Positions 1 through 10,662 of a stretch of DNA of 64,000 bases are shown here, in pieces. Each line of letters starts with the position of its first letter. Position 1 is the first letter of the stretch. The notes below the pieces were generated by a model. That model saw only the letters and a program-made list of their open reading frames with translations. It made no database searches and was not told where the DNA came from. The translations under genes and the position numbers were made by a program. The stretch spans positions 10,770,001 to 10,834,000 of the forward strand of contig NC_046676.1 of NCBI RefSeq assembly GCF_003369915.1, in the 5' to 3' direction. Source of the stretch: Drosophila miranda. Lineage: Eukaryota; Arthropoda; Insecta; Diptera; Drosophilidae.

Positions 1-571
1 GACAAGGAAGGCTGGATCCTTGACCATTTCGGGGCCCACACGAACATGGCCGTGCTCGATGAGGTCTGTGGCGTTTTTTAGGTTTTCCGACATTCGCACT
101 GCAAGCACACCAAATGTTTATTGAAGAAAATAAATGGATCTTAGAGGGAAAGCACTTACGTTTTACCATAATTACGGGCAGGCGGCGTCGGCAAAAGTGA
201 CTGGCCGATGTCTTGGCCGCCGTCTCCAGAGTTAACTGATCGTTGGATACGCCCATGGCATGCAACTTGTTCAACAGCATCGTGGTTGACTCGATCTTGA
301 AAGGATGGGCGGCATCTAGCTTCGCTATTTGCTCGGCCAGCTCGCGAATTTCCCTGGATAGTTTATTGTACCTGCAAATGCACATACAATTAACCAAGTG
401 TCCAAGCTGATGCAGTCTTGCTGGGGGAGCTCACTTTGTATAGTCCTCACGCTTTTGTATGTGATAGCGTCTCAAGATCTTGTTCTCCTTGCCGCTATTA
501 TCCACCTTCCAGGTAATAAAGTCCACCTTTTTGAGCAGTTTCTGCTCGTGGAATTTGAGTTTACGCACCAT
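1..571 (-). CDS. Imp3: Imp3, U3 small nucleolar ribonucleoprotein, copy 1 (cut by window edge)
   Basis: IMP3 binds U3 snoRNA in the small-subunit processome of the nucleolus and helps base-pair U3 with pre-rRNA for 18S maturation. Coding exons read from the start codon at 571: 435-571, 160-371 and 1-98, the last cut by the window edge. The protein begins [10 protein letters not shown] and contains the S4-type RNA-binding stretch with EHGHVRVGP, as in human IMP3 (184 aa). All visible coding bases equal those of copy 2; the one substitution is in intron 1. It is head-to-head with APC10, 208 bp apart. Apparently functional as far as seen. Confidence 0.93.
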
Positions 572-779
572 TTCGTTTCTATTTATTTAATTTTCTATTT
601 ATTCAAAAGTCGCACATGTGCGAAGGGAGAGTGTTGGAAAACGCGTGTGCACGCCGTTGTTTGTCACAGCTGATTTGCGTCAAAGAGTAGTGCTGGAAGT
701 GGTTGTTGACAAACTGAAAATCAAAACAAACTAAAGTAAATAAGAATAAAATACGGACTTAAAAATAGCTGCGCTAATC
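572..779. promoter_or_regulatory. Divergent promoter between Imp3 and APC10, copy 1
   Basis: Only 208 bp separate the two divergent start codons, so both genes must start transcription here. No TATA box is evident, as is usual for fly housekeeping genes. Relative to copy 2 this spacer has an extra 28 bp around 678-705 and three substitutions. Confidence 0.7.
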
Positions 780-1427
780 ATGACATCCTCAATGGATGAG
801 GACATACCAATCAATCCACCCCCAACCAGCGATGAGGATCCGCTGGCCGAGGAGCGACTTGGACTTGTGCGCGAGGTTGGCGCCCAAGCTGTATGGAGCC
901 TGTCTTCCTGTAAGCCGGGTAAGAGCTTCCCCGTTCAGCCTATGTATGTTGCAATCCGTTGAAATATCTGATATTTAGGATTCGGGGTGGAGCGGCTGCG
1001 GGACAACATCATGGACACCTACTGGCAGTCAGACGGACAATTGCCGCACCTGGTCAACATTCAATTCCACAAGCGGACAAACATCAGCCAGATCTACATC
1101 TACACTGACTACAAGCTGGACGAGAGCTACACACCATCGCGCATCTCCATACGATCGGGCACTAATTTCAACGATCTTCAGGAGTTGCAAGTACTTGATC
1201 TGACAGAGCCCACCGGCTGGGTGCAAGTGCCCATCAAGGACGGTAATGTGAAGTCCATACCCACATTCATGCTGCAAATCGCAGTCATTTCAAATCATCA
1301 AAACGGCCGGGACACCCACATGCGCCAGATACGCATACATGCCCCCGTCGAGGGCAAACACTATCCCCTGGAGCCGTTCGGCAAGTTCGGAACCGTGGAT
1401 TTCCAGAAGTTTGCCACCATTCGTTGA
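780..1427 (+). CDS. APC10: APC10/Doc1, anaphase-promoting complex subunit 10, copy 1
   Basis: APC10 is the DOC-domain substrate-recognition subunit of the anaphase-promoting complex ubiquitin ligase and helps bind D-box degrons with Cdc20 or Cdh1. Two exons, 780-918 and 979-1427, join in phase to give 195 residues, the usual family length. The DOC beta-sandwich is complete: AVWSLSSCKPGFGV, then YWQSDG..PHLVNIQF, DESYTPS, the near-invariant NHQNGRDTHMRQI loop, and a C-terminal IR dipeptide that docks into the TPR subunit Cdc27/APC3. Compared with human APC10 from memory, this copy keeps most conserved residues; T for N in G(N/T)NF and P for R in (R/P)TFM look derived. This is the better conserved of the two copies. 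Confidence 0.95.
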
Positions 1428-1768
1428 GGACCAAGAACAATACAATCGTGATGAGTTCGAGGTTTTAAAATTATGTATTTTTGTGTATTTAACGCCTAAA
1501 ATGCAACTTTTAAAAGGTTACTTTAGTAATTTGTATGAATATTTTTGGTGTCTCTAATTAAATGCCCATCACTGTATATATAAATCAATTTCAATTTAAA
1601 TATACCATCGTTTAAGCTTAAGTACAGATTAACCACTACTATTGCTGTGTTAAAGTATTATTGTTACGGTTTCTGTTGATGCGCTACATGGAAATGCCAA
1701 CAAAAGATGTGCGAGGCAATTGCATTGTCTTCGGGTTCCTGTCTTTCCCCGCGGATTGTCGTCAATGA
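1428..1768. other. Convergent 3' spacer between APC10 and the RasGEF fragment
   Basis: AT-rich 3' ends of two convergent genes. No other gene is visible. It differs from the matching spacer 7431-7771 at only two or three bases. Confidence 0.6.
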
Positions 1769-2398
1769 TTAGGTGTTCGATTTCTTTGTAGATTTCAGCG
1801 TTTTGTAATGATCCTTCTCCTCGGCATTGTCCGGCGGCTCGCATTCGTAGGAGGCCTTCATCAGTAGATTCTCCGACAGGGCTTCCGCCTTCTGCAAATA
1901 GGCCACCACGTTTGCCACCTGCTCGTAGGGACAGTCCAGCCGTTGCCACTTGAAAAAGTTGCTCAATTGGGTGCCAAAGAGTCGGCACTTCTCAAAGTTA
2001 ATGGTTCCGTCGGCCAATCTGTATTAATAGTATGTGTAATAATATGTGTTAATTCTCTACAATTCAGTGGTCACGAGCAAGGACTACTAACTTTGTTTCG
2101 TGGCTTTCGTTTATGGCATGGAGGTCCTTGAGGAACAGCGAGAAGAACGGTATGATGGCACGCTCGATTTTGTTGGCCTTCTCCCGCTCCGAGCGCCAGA
2201 CGGCTGCCTTCATGGTCGACCGATAGTTGAGGAAGTTCGAGCTGGGATCCATTTGATGTTCCAAGCCCTCGAATTTAGTCGTCTGCACTTTTGCCCACTA
2301 AAAGTGATGAGTTTTATATTATTATTTGTTTGCCAGAGTCCTAGAGTTAAAGGAACCTACAGTTTTCTTGAGACGAGATATGGCAGTCAAGTTAAGGG
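1769..2398 (-). pseudogene. Truncated RasGEF1-type gene, 3' exons only
   Basis: Exons matching the last part of the complete gene at 7772-10175: exon 5 (1769-2018), exon 4 (2092-2297) and the 3' part of exon 3 (about 2361-2398). The 5' two thirds, including the start, the N-terminal domain and most of the catalytic domain, are absent because the duplication breakpoint falls inside exon 3. The remaining frame is open; one replacement, F to C depending on direction, separates it from the intact copy in exon 5. There is no promoter of its own, so it is expected to be non-functional. Confidence 0.92.
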
Positions 2399-2411
2399 CT
2401 GTTAAGGGCTC
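2391..2411. other. Duplication junction with a 10-bp direct repeat
   Basis: The ten bases gttaagggct occur twice back to back at 2391-2400 and 2401-2410. The right-hand RasGEF copy has the sequence once and continues as gccgtcagaa. To the right of the repeat the sequence belongs to the Patronin locus. This is the new joint created by the tandem duplication, with short repeated sequence at the breakpoint. Confidence 0.8.
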
Positions 2412-4365
2412 TTTCTTTCAAATCAACCTTGACTAAAAACCAAAAACAATATCTTGAAATTAACAACAACAAAAAAATGCAACAAATTATTAACCAACTC
2501 AAAACGAAATCATCGCTCGATCGCTCGCCACCCATCGCCGTGCTCCCTGGTGCTCCCGTCTGGTGACTAACCAAAATGCATCCCATACATCGAACGGCTA
2601 CCATCTGCATGGACCTGCATGGGCCTGTGCTGTGTGCTGTGTACTGTGTACTGCGTACTGTGCATGTGACCGATCCGCTGATTGACTCTCTTGCTTGCCG
2701 GTTAGACACAGATTCGGGACTGGGACGCGCCACACCGCCGAGGCGCGCACCCTCGCCTGGAATGGGCGCTTCAGGTAGGCATATGCCATCCCCCTCTGGA
2801 CCGGGCTCTTTGCCGCCAGGTTTGATATCGAAACGTCGCGGATTTGATGATGGATCCAGCGATTTCTCATTAACTCCGAATTTTAACATGGAATATTCGG
2901 GTTTGTATTTCTCGCCTACAACAAACTACAACAACAAACAACAACAACAACAAGAAAAACCATACCATAAAAAATTTCAAAAGTTATATCCTCAGTTATA
3001 TAATCACATCCAATCCACCAATCCATTCACCCGCATCTCTCCACATACATAACGATCGAATATGTTCGAACCGCCTCATTCTATATGATATGATTTTCAT
3101 TGAAACATTTTTCGTTTGATTTCATTTCCACTCGTTTACCATTCAATTGGCATCCGTATGCATCTTGTGTCCACTCCACCATATGATTTTGTTCGACATA
3201 CGTATGAGTTCTACATAGATATGCGAGTTCTAGAGGGCTGCGACAGTCTGTAGAGTCCAAAACACTTGGTTTTTCCTCTCCCATGTTCCGTCAAATCCAC
3301 GACTTTCGATAACCAAACGAGAGCCGACAAATGTTTACCCAGTGATAAATGTAGAGAAACACAACACCCAAAGAGCTTTCTAATACCGAACCCCCCAGAT
3401 GGGCCCGATTAACCGCTTCACAATTTTCAAAAATACCTACGCAAACTGCAAGCAATTTAATTACTATTTTTGGTTTTTTTTTTCATATAAATTTATGTAC
3501 ACGTTTATTTATTATTATCTGTTCGTTTTAATTTTTAAAAATAATTTGCATAAGATACTAAATTAGGCAATATTCAGTTCAAAATACTTAAAACATCCGC
3601 CATCTATATAATAGGAGGTTTTTTTTTGTAATATATATTTTTTTGTTACTTTATGATTTTGCATTCAAGTCTAAGTACTCCCAAGTATCCATCGTAGCTT
3701 TGCTCTAACTTTGGAGCCCAAGTTCTAGCTCACATAGTGCACGTAGCCTGCATTTCGATAATAAGACAATTGGAGGAATTTAAGATATAAAAGCTTGCCA
3801 TTGACACCTCCGAGTAGTAGAGAATATCCACATCATGATTGACCATTCCGCTAACTGAGGCGATTTGCATTGACAGGTCCAAAACTCTACAAGCAACCAG
3901 CGGCCAAATCCAATCGCGGCATTATACTGAATGCCGTCGAATACTGCGTCTTTCCGGGCGCCGTGAACCGTGAGGCCAAACAGAAAGTGCTCGAGAAGAT
4001 AGCACGCTCGGAGGCGAAACACTTCCTAGTACTCTTCCGCGATGCGGGCTGCCAGTTCCGCGCCCTCTACAGCTACATGCCCGAGTCCGGGGACCAGGTG
4101 ACCAAGCTGTACGGCACCGGACCTAGTCAAGTCGACGAAGTCATGTTCGATAAGTTCTTCAAGTGGGTACCGTGACATCCCTACGCCTGAGCATCCACTA
4201 ACTCGATAATCCCTTTGCAGATACAACTCAGGGGGCAAGTGCTTCTCGCAAGTGCACACCAAGCATCTGACCGTCACCATCGACGCCTTCACAATACACA
4301 ACTCGCTCTGGCAGGGTAAGCGGGTGCAGTTGCCCAGCAAAAAGGACATGGCGCTTGTTATCTAA
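2402..4365 (+). pseudogene. Patronin: Patronin (CAMSAP) 3' fragment encoding the CKK domain
   Basis: Patronin binds and protects microtubule minus ends through its C-terminal CKK domain. Three terminal coding exons are recognisable: 2706-2900 (Ser/Pro/Gly-rich linker with PSPGMGASGRHMPSPSGPGS), 3877-4162 and 4221-4365. Exons 2 and 3 make the whole CKK domain, from PKLYKQPAAKSN through EAKHFLVLFRD and CQFRALY to the C-terminus KKDMALVI. The splice phases fit and no break is seen, yet the calponin-homology and coiled-coil parts are missing. 2402-2705 reads as intron. The fragment is best explained as carried along by the tandem duplication, the full gene lying left of the window. Without promoter or start it should be inert, unless transcribed as a chimera. 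Confidence 0.88.
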
Positions 4366-5880
4366 GTGCAACGTAGCGGAGCGGAGCGGAGTCCGGGCCA
4401 GTGGGCGCTTGGCGCTGTTTGGCCGGAACAAAAACTATTCTACGACATTGCGCATTAAGACATCTATGGAAACATTACGAACCATAACTCGAACCAACCA
4501 TGAGTTCTTTCCATAGCTCACGGAGGGACTTATGGGCTAGGGTTATGGTATAGGGGGTGGGACTCTGGGACGTGGGCACTCGGCTTAAACCACTAATAGC
4601 ACATGCTTGAGAAACGAGAAATTTGAATTTACAGAAAATTTTGTAGAGAGTAAACGATGCGATTGAATATTTATTTTCAATATAAAAGCATATATATCCG
4701 CCTAAGAATTTAAGCAACAAAAATGTAATGGGCAAAAAGCAGACAACACAAAATGCCAAAAGAATGTAATGAAGCCCCTTGAATAATTGTATTTTTGTTA
4801 GTTTTCGTGCAGGATTCAGCATGTCATGTGAGCGTCCTCGGCTGAAGTGTAGCTAGAGGGGAAAAGGGAAGAACAAATGTAGAAAATCACTTTTTATTAA
4901 TTTGTTTTATTATTTTATATTGTTATGAAGTTAATCATGTGAAATTTTTCATGGCCTTGGGCGGTCGGAAGCTGAATTGTGTAAAATGAGGCCGCTGCCA
5001 AAGTCGAATCTAATTTTAATGCCACTAGCTATTTATTTTAACACTAATTAATAATTACTTTTTATGCGTATTTAAAAAGGAATAATAATGCAACTAATAT
5101 TTAAAGATATCTATATCTGTACAATTTGAAAGACTTTTGACTGCCACAGACGGAAATCGAAATTTCCCTCAGATTTCGCAGCAAAGTCCGATTCGTGCGT
5201 CGTGAGCAGTCAGTCCGACTCTAAAGTTTCGCAAAAGTTGCCTATGCAACATTCATTCAACATTGAAGAGCTCTTAAGTTAGTCGATCTGCACATGCATT
5301 TTCCCCTTTGATTTGGGGCTAGCCTCTGTCCTGCTCGACTGCGGCACCAGCAAGGAATTGACTTCGGCATCTGCCAACGACTTGACTACTTTTAACTCTG
5401 TGAAATCGCATCCGATCAGCACCTTTTAGACCGCTCAACCGTTGCTGGCACCCCCTTCACCTTCACCTCAGTCTCTAACCCTGCACTCACCCTGTTTTAC
5501 AAATGCACAATCGATGATTGTCAACGCAAGCCCGTATTATGTATAGTTTATGCAGTCACTCTGCTGGAAACTCTTGATTTTAAATGATATTAATATTTCG
5601 AAGCCAGGCCGGGCCCTATTTTGTAACTGAAAACTATGAGAGGCGGTCGATCGAAACTAATAGGGGGCATAACCAACACAACCTTGAACCGCCATCACGG
5701 AACGATTCTGATTCTGTCTGAATGAGGCGAGTGTATATGAATGCGTGGGTAGGCGCAGTCACGCCCTTGGCGTGGCTGGGCTCCATATTAATGAATAATA
5801 TTAATGAGATCTAAACATTATTATATGAAATGTAATAAAGTTATTGAAAATGATTATTTAACAAAACGCCATTCGTGTTT
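4366..5880 (+). other. Patronin-derived 3' UTR
   Basis: No open frame of note. The stretch runs from the Patronin stop codon to a poly(A) signal AATAAA at 5834-5839, just before the convergent 3' end of Imp3, whose own minus-strand signal is at 5892-5897. Most simply this is the long Patronin 3' UTR, duplicated with the coding fragment. Confidence 0.6.
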
Positions 5881-5935
5881 GTAATTCTACTTTTATTAAA
5901 AAATATCCATCTTAAAGGTAAATCCGACAGCACTT

Positions 5936-6605
5936 TTACATTTGGAAATCGTCCCGCATATCGTTATAGCGCAGCACGTGCTCTTTGATCTTGGATCCGT
6001 CCACCCATGTAACAAAATCTTCCAGGTTTCTGGAGACAAGGAAGGCTGGATCCTTGACCATTTCGGGGCCCACACGAACATGGCCGTGCTCGATGAGGTC
6101 TGTGGCGTTTTTTAGGTTTTCCGACATTCGCACTGCAAGCACACCAAATGTTTATTGAAGAAAATAAATGGATCTTAGAGGGAAAGCACTTACGTTTTAC
6201 CATAATTACGGGCAGGCGGCGTCGGCAAAAGTGACTGGCCGATGTCTTGGCCGCCGTCTCCAGAGTTAACTGATCGTTGGATACGCCCATGGCATGCAAC
6301 TTGTTCAACAGCATCGTGGTTGACTCGATCTTGAAAGGATGGGCGGCATCTAGCTTCGCTATTTGCTCGGCCAGCTCGCGAATTTCCCTGGATAGTTTAT
6401 TGTACCTGCAAATGCACATACAATTAACCAAGTGTCCAAGCTGATGCAGTCTTGCTGGGGGAACTCACTTTGTATAGTCCTCACGCTTTTGTATGTGATA
6501 GCGTCTCAAGATCTTGTTCTCCTTGCCGCTATTATCCACCTTCCAGGTAATAAAGTCCACCTTTTTGAGCAGTTTCTGCTCGTGGAATTTGAGTTTACGC
6601 ACCAT
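5936..6605 (-). CDS. Imp3: Imp3, U3 snoRNP protein, copy 2 (complete)
   Basis: Complete gene for the U3 snoRNP protein IMP3 of the nucleolar small-subunit processome. Exons 6469-6605, 6194-6405 and 5936-6132 join in phase to 181 residues, against 184 in human. Recognition: start [28 protein letters not shown] across the second splice, the S4-like segment EHGHVRVGP, then DPAFLV and [12 protein letters not shown], ending RDDFQM. Splice donors are gtgagt and gtaagt. Identical in every shared coding base to copy 1, in contrast to the neighbouring APC10 copies. Either copy could supply the protein. Confidence 0.95.
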
Positions 6606-6785
6606 TTCGTTTCTATGTATTTAATTTTCTATTTATTCAAAAGTCACACATGTGCGAAGGGAGAGTGTTGGAAAACGCGTGTGCACGCCGTTGTTTGTCA
6701 CAGCTGATTTGTTGACAAACTGAAAATCAAAACAAACTAAAGTAAATAGGAATAAAATACGGACTTAAAAATAGCTGCGCTAATC
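6606..6785. promoter_or_regulatory. Divergent promoter between Imp3 and APC10, copy 2
   Basis: 180-bp spacer between divergent start codons, 28 bp shorter than in copy 1. The missing segment lies between gctgattt and gttgacaaac. The change could alter expression of either gene, though no known motif is obviously lost. Confidence 0.65.
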
Positions 6786-7430
6786 ATGACATCCTCTAAG
6801 GATGGGGACATACCAATCAAACCACCCCCAACCAGCGATGATCCGCTGGCCGAGGAGCGTCTTGGACTTGTGCGCGAGGTTGGCGCCCAAGCTGTATGGA
6901 GCCTGTCTTCCTGTAAGCCGGGTAAGAGCTTCCCCGTTCAGCCTATGTATGTTGCAATCCGTTGAAATATCTGATATTTAGGATTCGGGGTGGAGCGGCT
7001 GCGGGACAACATCATGGACACCTACTGGCAGTCAGACGGACAATTGCCGCACCTGGTCAACATTCAATTCCACAAGCGGACAAACATCAGCCAGATCTAC
7101 ATCTACACTGACTACAAGCTGGACGAGGGCTACACACCATCGCGCATCTCCATACGATCGGGCAATAATTTCAACGATCTTCAGGAGTTGCAAGTACTTG
7201 ATCTGACAGAGCCCACCGGCTGGGTGCAAGTGCTCATCAAGGACGGTAATGTGAAGTCCATACGCACATTCATGCTGCAAATCGCAGTCATTTCGAATCA
7301 TCGAAAAGGCCGGGACACCCACATTCGCCAGATACGCATACATGCCCCCGTCGAGGGCAAACACTATCCCCTGGAGCCGTTCGGCAAGTTCGGAACCGTG
7401 GCTTTCCAGAAGTTTGCCACCATTCGTTGA
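6786..7430 (+). CDS. APC10: APC10 copy 2, unusually diverged
   Basis: Second APC10 gene: exons 6786-6921 and 6982-7430, 194 residues, one codon shorter than copy 1 in the acidic N-terminus. Frame, splice sites and the C-terminal IR are intact. Against copy 1 a hand count gives 11 amino-acid replacements but only 3 silent changes. Judged by human APC10 from memory, six of the exon-2 replacements are derived here at positions that are otherwise conserved: DEGY for DESY, V-L for V-P, HRKGRDTHIRQ for HQNGRDTHMRQ, VAF for VDF. The copy is open but may be losing, or changing, its function. The loop affected lies in the DOC domain that contacts substrate and coactivator. Confidence 0.93.
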
Positions 7431-7771
7431 GGACCAAGAACAATACAATCGTGATGAGTTAGAGGTTTTAAAATTATGTATTTTTGTGTATTTAACGCCT
7501 AAAATGCAACTTTTAAAAGGTTACTTTAGTAATTTGTAGGAATATTTTTGGTGTCTCTAATTAAATGCCCATCACTGTATATATAAATCAATTTCAATTT
7601 AAATATACCATCGTTTAAGCTTAAGTACAGATTAACCACTACTATTGCTGTGTTAAAGTATTATTGTTACGGTTTCTGTTGATGCGCTACATGGAAATGC
7701 CAACAAAAGATGTGCGAGGCAATTGCATTGTCTTCGGGTTCCTGTCTTTCCCCGCGGATTGTCGTCAATGA

Positions 7772-10175
7772 TTAGGTGTTCGATTTCTTTGTAGATTTCA
7801 GCGTTTTGTAATGATCCTTCTCCTCGGCATTGTCCGGCGGCTCGCATTCGTAGGAGGCCTTCATCAGTAGATTCTCCGACAGGGCTTCCGCCTTCTGCAA
7901 ATAGGCCACCACGTTTGCCACCTGCTCGTAGGGACAGTCCAGCCGTTGCCACTTGCAAAAGTTGCTCAATTGGGTGCCAAAGAGTCGGCACTTCTCAAAG
8001 TTAATGGTTCCGTCGGCCAATCTGTATTAACAGTATGTGTAATAATATGTGTTAATTCTCTACAATTCAGTGGTCACGAGCAAGGACTACTAACTTTGTT
8101 TCGTGGCTTTCGTTTATGGCATGGAGGTCCTTGAGGAACAGCGAGAAGAACGGTATGATGGCACGCTCGATTTTGTTGGCCTTCTCCCGCTCCGAGCGCC
8201 AGACGGCTGCCTTCATGGTCGACCGATAGTTGAGGAAGTTCGAGCTGGGATCCATTTGATGTTCCAAGCCCTCGAATTTAGTCGTCTGCACTTTTGCCCA
8301 CTAAAAGTGATGAGTTTTATATTATTATTTGTTTGCTAGAGTCCTAGAGTTAAAGGAACCTACAGTTTTCTTGAGACGAGATATGGCAGTCAAGTTAAGG
8401 GCCGTCAGAATGGCCATCAGGCTGTTGAAGTTGCCCGTGTTGAAGCACTCCAGAGCGGTCTCAACCCAGAAGTCAATCATTTGGGCACGATGGGACTTCT
8501 TGCCAAGCTGTTGGATATAAAAATAAGTGTAATTGGTGTACAGTCGATAATATGATGTCACCTTTACGCTCACCTTTATTATTTCCGTGGCAGTCAGATA
8601 GCTCAACTGATTAAACCACTGCACATAGCTGCCGATGGTTACGTGACTGATGCAATTGGAGCCCAAGGTGCCTGCCTTGGTCTGCGACATGCACGTTTTC
8701 ATTTCGCCCTTGGCAAGCATTTCCACAAATTCTTCCAGACGTATTTGCGATAAATAGGCATACTCGATGGCATACAATTGGTGGGCTAATTCGAAGGGGT
8801 TGCTGCAATTGTTGAGCACATTGTCCAGCTTGTAGACGTTGGCAGCGAATCGTTTCAATGACTTAATACTGCTTTGTCGTCCCAGAGAGCTGCCCGACGA
8901 TTGCTTGGCCAGCAGATACTGCAGTTGTGTGCGTCCCCTTGCATTCCGCTGGTCCTGAGACTGAGAAATATCGTCTAGAAAGGCTGCCAATGCCACGTCT
9001 TTTTCCTGCTTGTCCAACTCCTGGAGCAGTGCCTCGTTGCGAAAGTCGTTGGGGCAAATGTTTAGCCATTGCTTGAGCAGCCGGAGCAGCGTATTCTGCC
9101 TTGATTGGCACTTGTCTACGATACGCAAAAGCAGCTCTTGCGGCTGCAGGAACAGACGGCCACAAACCAGAAATGTGAACTCAAATTCTTTGTTCTGGCT
9201 GTTGGTCAGGAGGCTGACCAGCGAGTCCAGGTTGCCGGTCTTGGGCATGTCTTTGGCGTAAGCTGGCGGTGTTTGGCAATCAACGGCTAATATGTCGCAT
9301 GGCTCTGTGATTTGCAGATGGGTGTTCTGCAAGGAAACGGATTAGAAAAGCAATCACGGATATGACTTCAGGTCTAATCTTACAAGTATGGAAACTGCAT
9401 CTGCCTCATCTGCCGAGCTGGGAATGTCACAGTAAATGGAGTCTGTCAGAGTGTCGCGGGGATGCGACCAGGGTGCACTCATGGAGACGCTGTGGAAGAG
9501 GCCGTCATGGCCGGAGTCGCAGCTGCTAATATTCGAGCTCTTGTCGCCAACTGTGGTGGATGAAACGGAGCCAATCACCTGATCTGAGCCGGTTATGGCC
9601 GAGCTGGAGGACATCAGCGAAGCATTCGAGAAGGTTTCATTCAGCTGACGACCCAGAGGATTCGCCGGACGGTCGTCAGAGTCGGTGGCCTGCGAGGCCA
9701 GCGTGGAATTCGAATTCATTCCATATTTGAGTGCGTTTTCGGGAGTGGCGCGAGCCAGAGCCGAGTGCTGTTTGATGGGATGCCAGATTTCCTTTTGATG
9801 CGACTGATGATTAAAGTGCTCCTTGGTCTCCACGGTGCGTTCATCCAGGATCTGTCCATTGCGAGACACCAGCACCTCCTCGGTGGTAGTTAGGGAAGAC
9901 TTGACTGTCAGCGACGTTTCCACCTCGATGGGCTGCTGAGCCAAGCCGGCGCGAAACAACAGTTGGTTCAGATGCTCCACCGACGGCATCTGGCCATCGA
10001 GCAGCGCTGCCTTGATGGCCCTCGCATCGTCCGCCGGGATGCCATCCAACTTGACAGGCACGCCGTTGATCAGCAGCACCTCCTCCTGCTGCACGGAGGA
10101 CGAGGTCTCGCAGTCCACAATCTTCACGTCCTTACCGAAAAGAGATTCTACAGCATTCATAATGTCTTCGTCCAT
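7772..10175 (-). CDS. RasGEF1-type Ras guanine-nucleotide exchange factor
   Basis: Likely exchanges GDP for GTP on a Ras/Rap-family GTPase. Five exons read from 10175: 9384-10175, 8574-9326, 8364-8507, 8095-8300 and 7772-8021, all in phase, giving 714 residues. Residues 1-264 are a low-complexity Ser/Thr-rich region. A RasGEF N-domain follows (GNLDSLVSLLT, FLVCGRLFLQPQELL, about residues 280-350). The CDC25 catalytic domain (about 430-680) has NPFELAHQLYAIE, the NFNSLMAILTALN helix and AIISRL-type AISRLKKTWAKV. A short tail ends STKKSNT. The start has a good Kozak context, CACCATGG. The family is recognised with confidence (human RASGEF1A/B/C); the fly locus, probably CG7369, is recalled only and not asserted. 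Confidence 0.9.
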
Positions 10176-10183
10176 GGTGGTTA

Positions 10184-10660
10184 GTCGTTAGTCGGGTAGG
10201 GTATAAACGATTAGGAGGTTGACTTTGGCTGTGCGCGTGTGGTGGTTGGTTGGTTGGTTGGTAAAATGCGAAATGACCCTGCGGGGGGCTCTTTGGATTA
10301 AACTCTACGCACATGCACTATCGAGTACATTTCTAGAAGAAGGAGATTAGGATACACATTGGGATAAAAGTGAACAAAACAAATGAGACACTGGACGGAT
10401 TTGCAAAAGCGTGACAACGCCCACTTTCTCAAAAGTGGGCTGGCGCTGGTTCCACTGTCCAAAATACAGAATTCTGCTTTAAAAACACACACACCTGCAG
10501 GAAAAATGCTGCTCGTTGGCCTTCCATATGACGCACAGTCGCCATTTCTCATGGCAGTACCCTTGATTTGCACATGAACTCTCCCCTGTCACTCCTAATA
10601 TCGTTTAATTTTTGCCCAATTTACTTAATTTGTAATTTTTTATTATTGTTGTCAAACTAG
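10184..10660. other. 5' flank of the RasGEF gene
   Basis: Contains the likely 5' UTR (with a run of four CCAA-type tetranucleotides near 10240-10260 on the minus strand) and a possible splice acceptor ccccgcag near 10281. Two overlapping antisense ORFs at 10298-10577 lack any recognisable content. No gene is supported. Confidence 0.5.
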
Positions 10661-10662
10661 GG

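Larger units (their letters stand above)
1..2398. repeat. Left copy of a direct tandem segmental duplication
   Basis: This block matches 6035-8401 base for base apart from about two dozen substitutions, a 28-bp and a 3-bp length difference. It carries Imp3, APC10 and the 3' exons of the RasGEF gene. The unit continues leftwards beyond the window, since base 1 already lies inside Imp3 exon 3. The copies differ by roughly 0.5 percent in noncoding DNA (hand count), so the event is recent but old enough to have diverged, which argues against an assembly artefact. Confidence 0.95.
6035..8401. repeat. Right copy of the tandem segmental duplication
   Basis: Second copy of the block at 1-2398, offset 6034 bp at the left and 6003 bp after the length differences. 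Here the RasGEF gene continues intact past the point where the left copy breaks off, and to the left the Patronin 3' end joins smoothly to Imp3. The right copy therefore keeps the parental RasGEF side, and the left copy presumably keeps the parental Patronin side. Confidence 0.95.

Noticed and set aside
2392-3052. Overlapping ORFs on both strands across the start of the Patronin fragment
   Set aside because: Only 2706-2900 has Patronin sequence with proper splice sites; the rest is intron read by chance and crosses the duplication joint.
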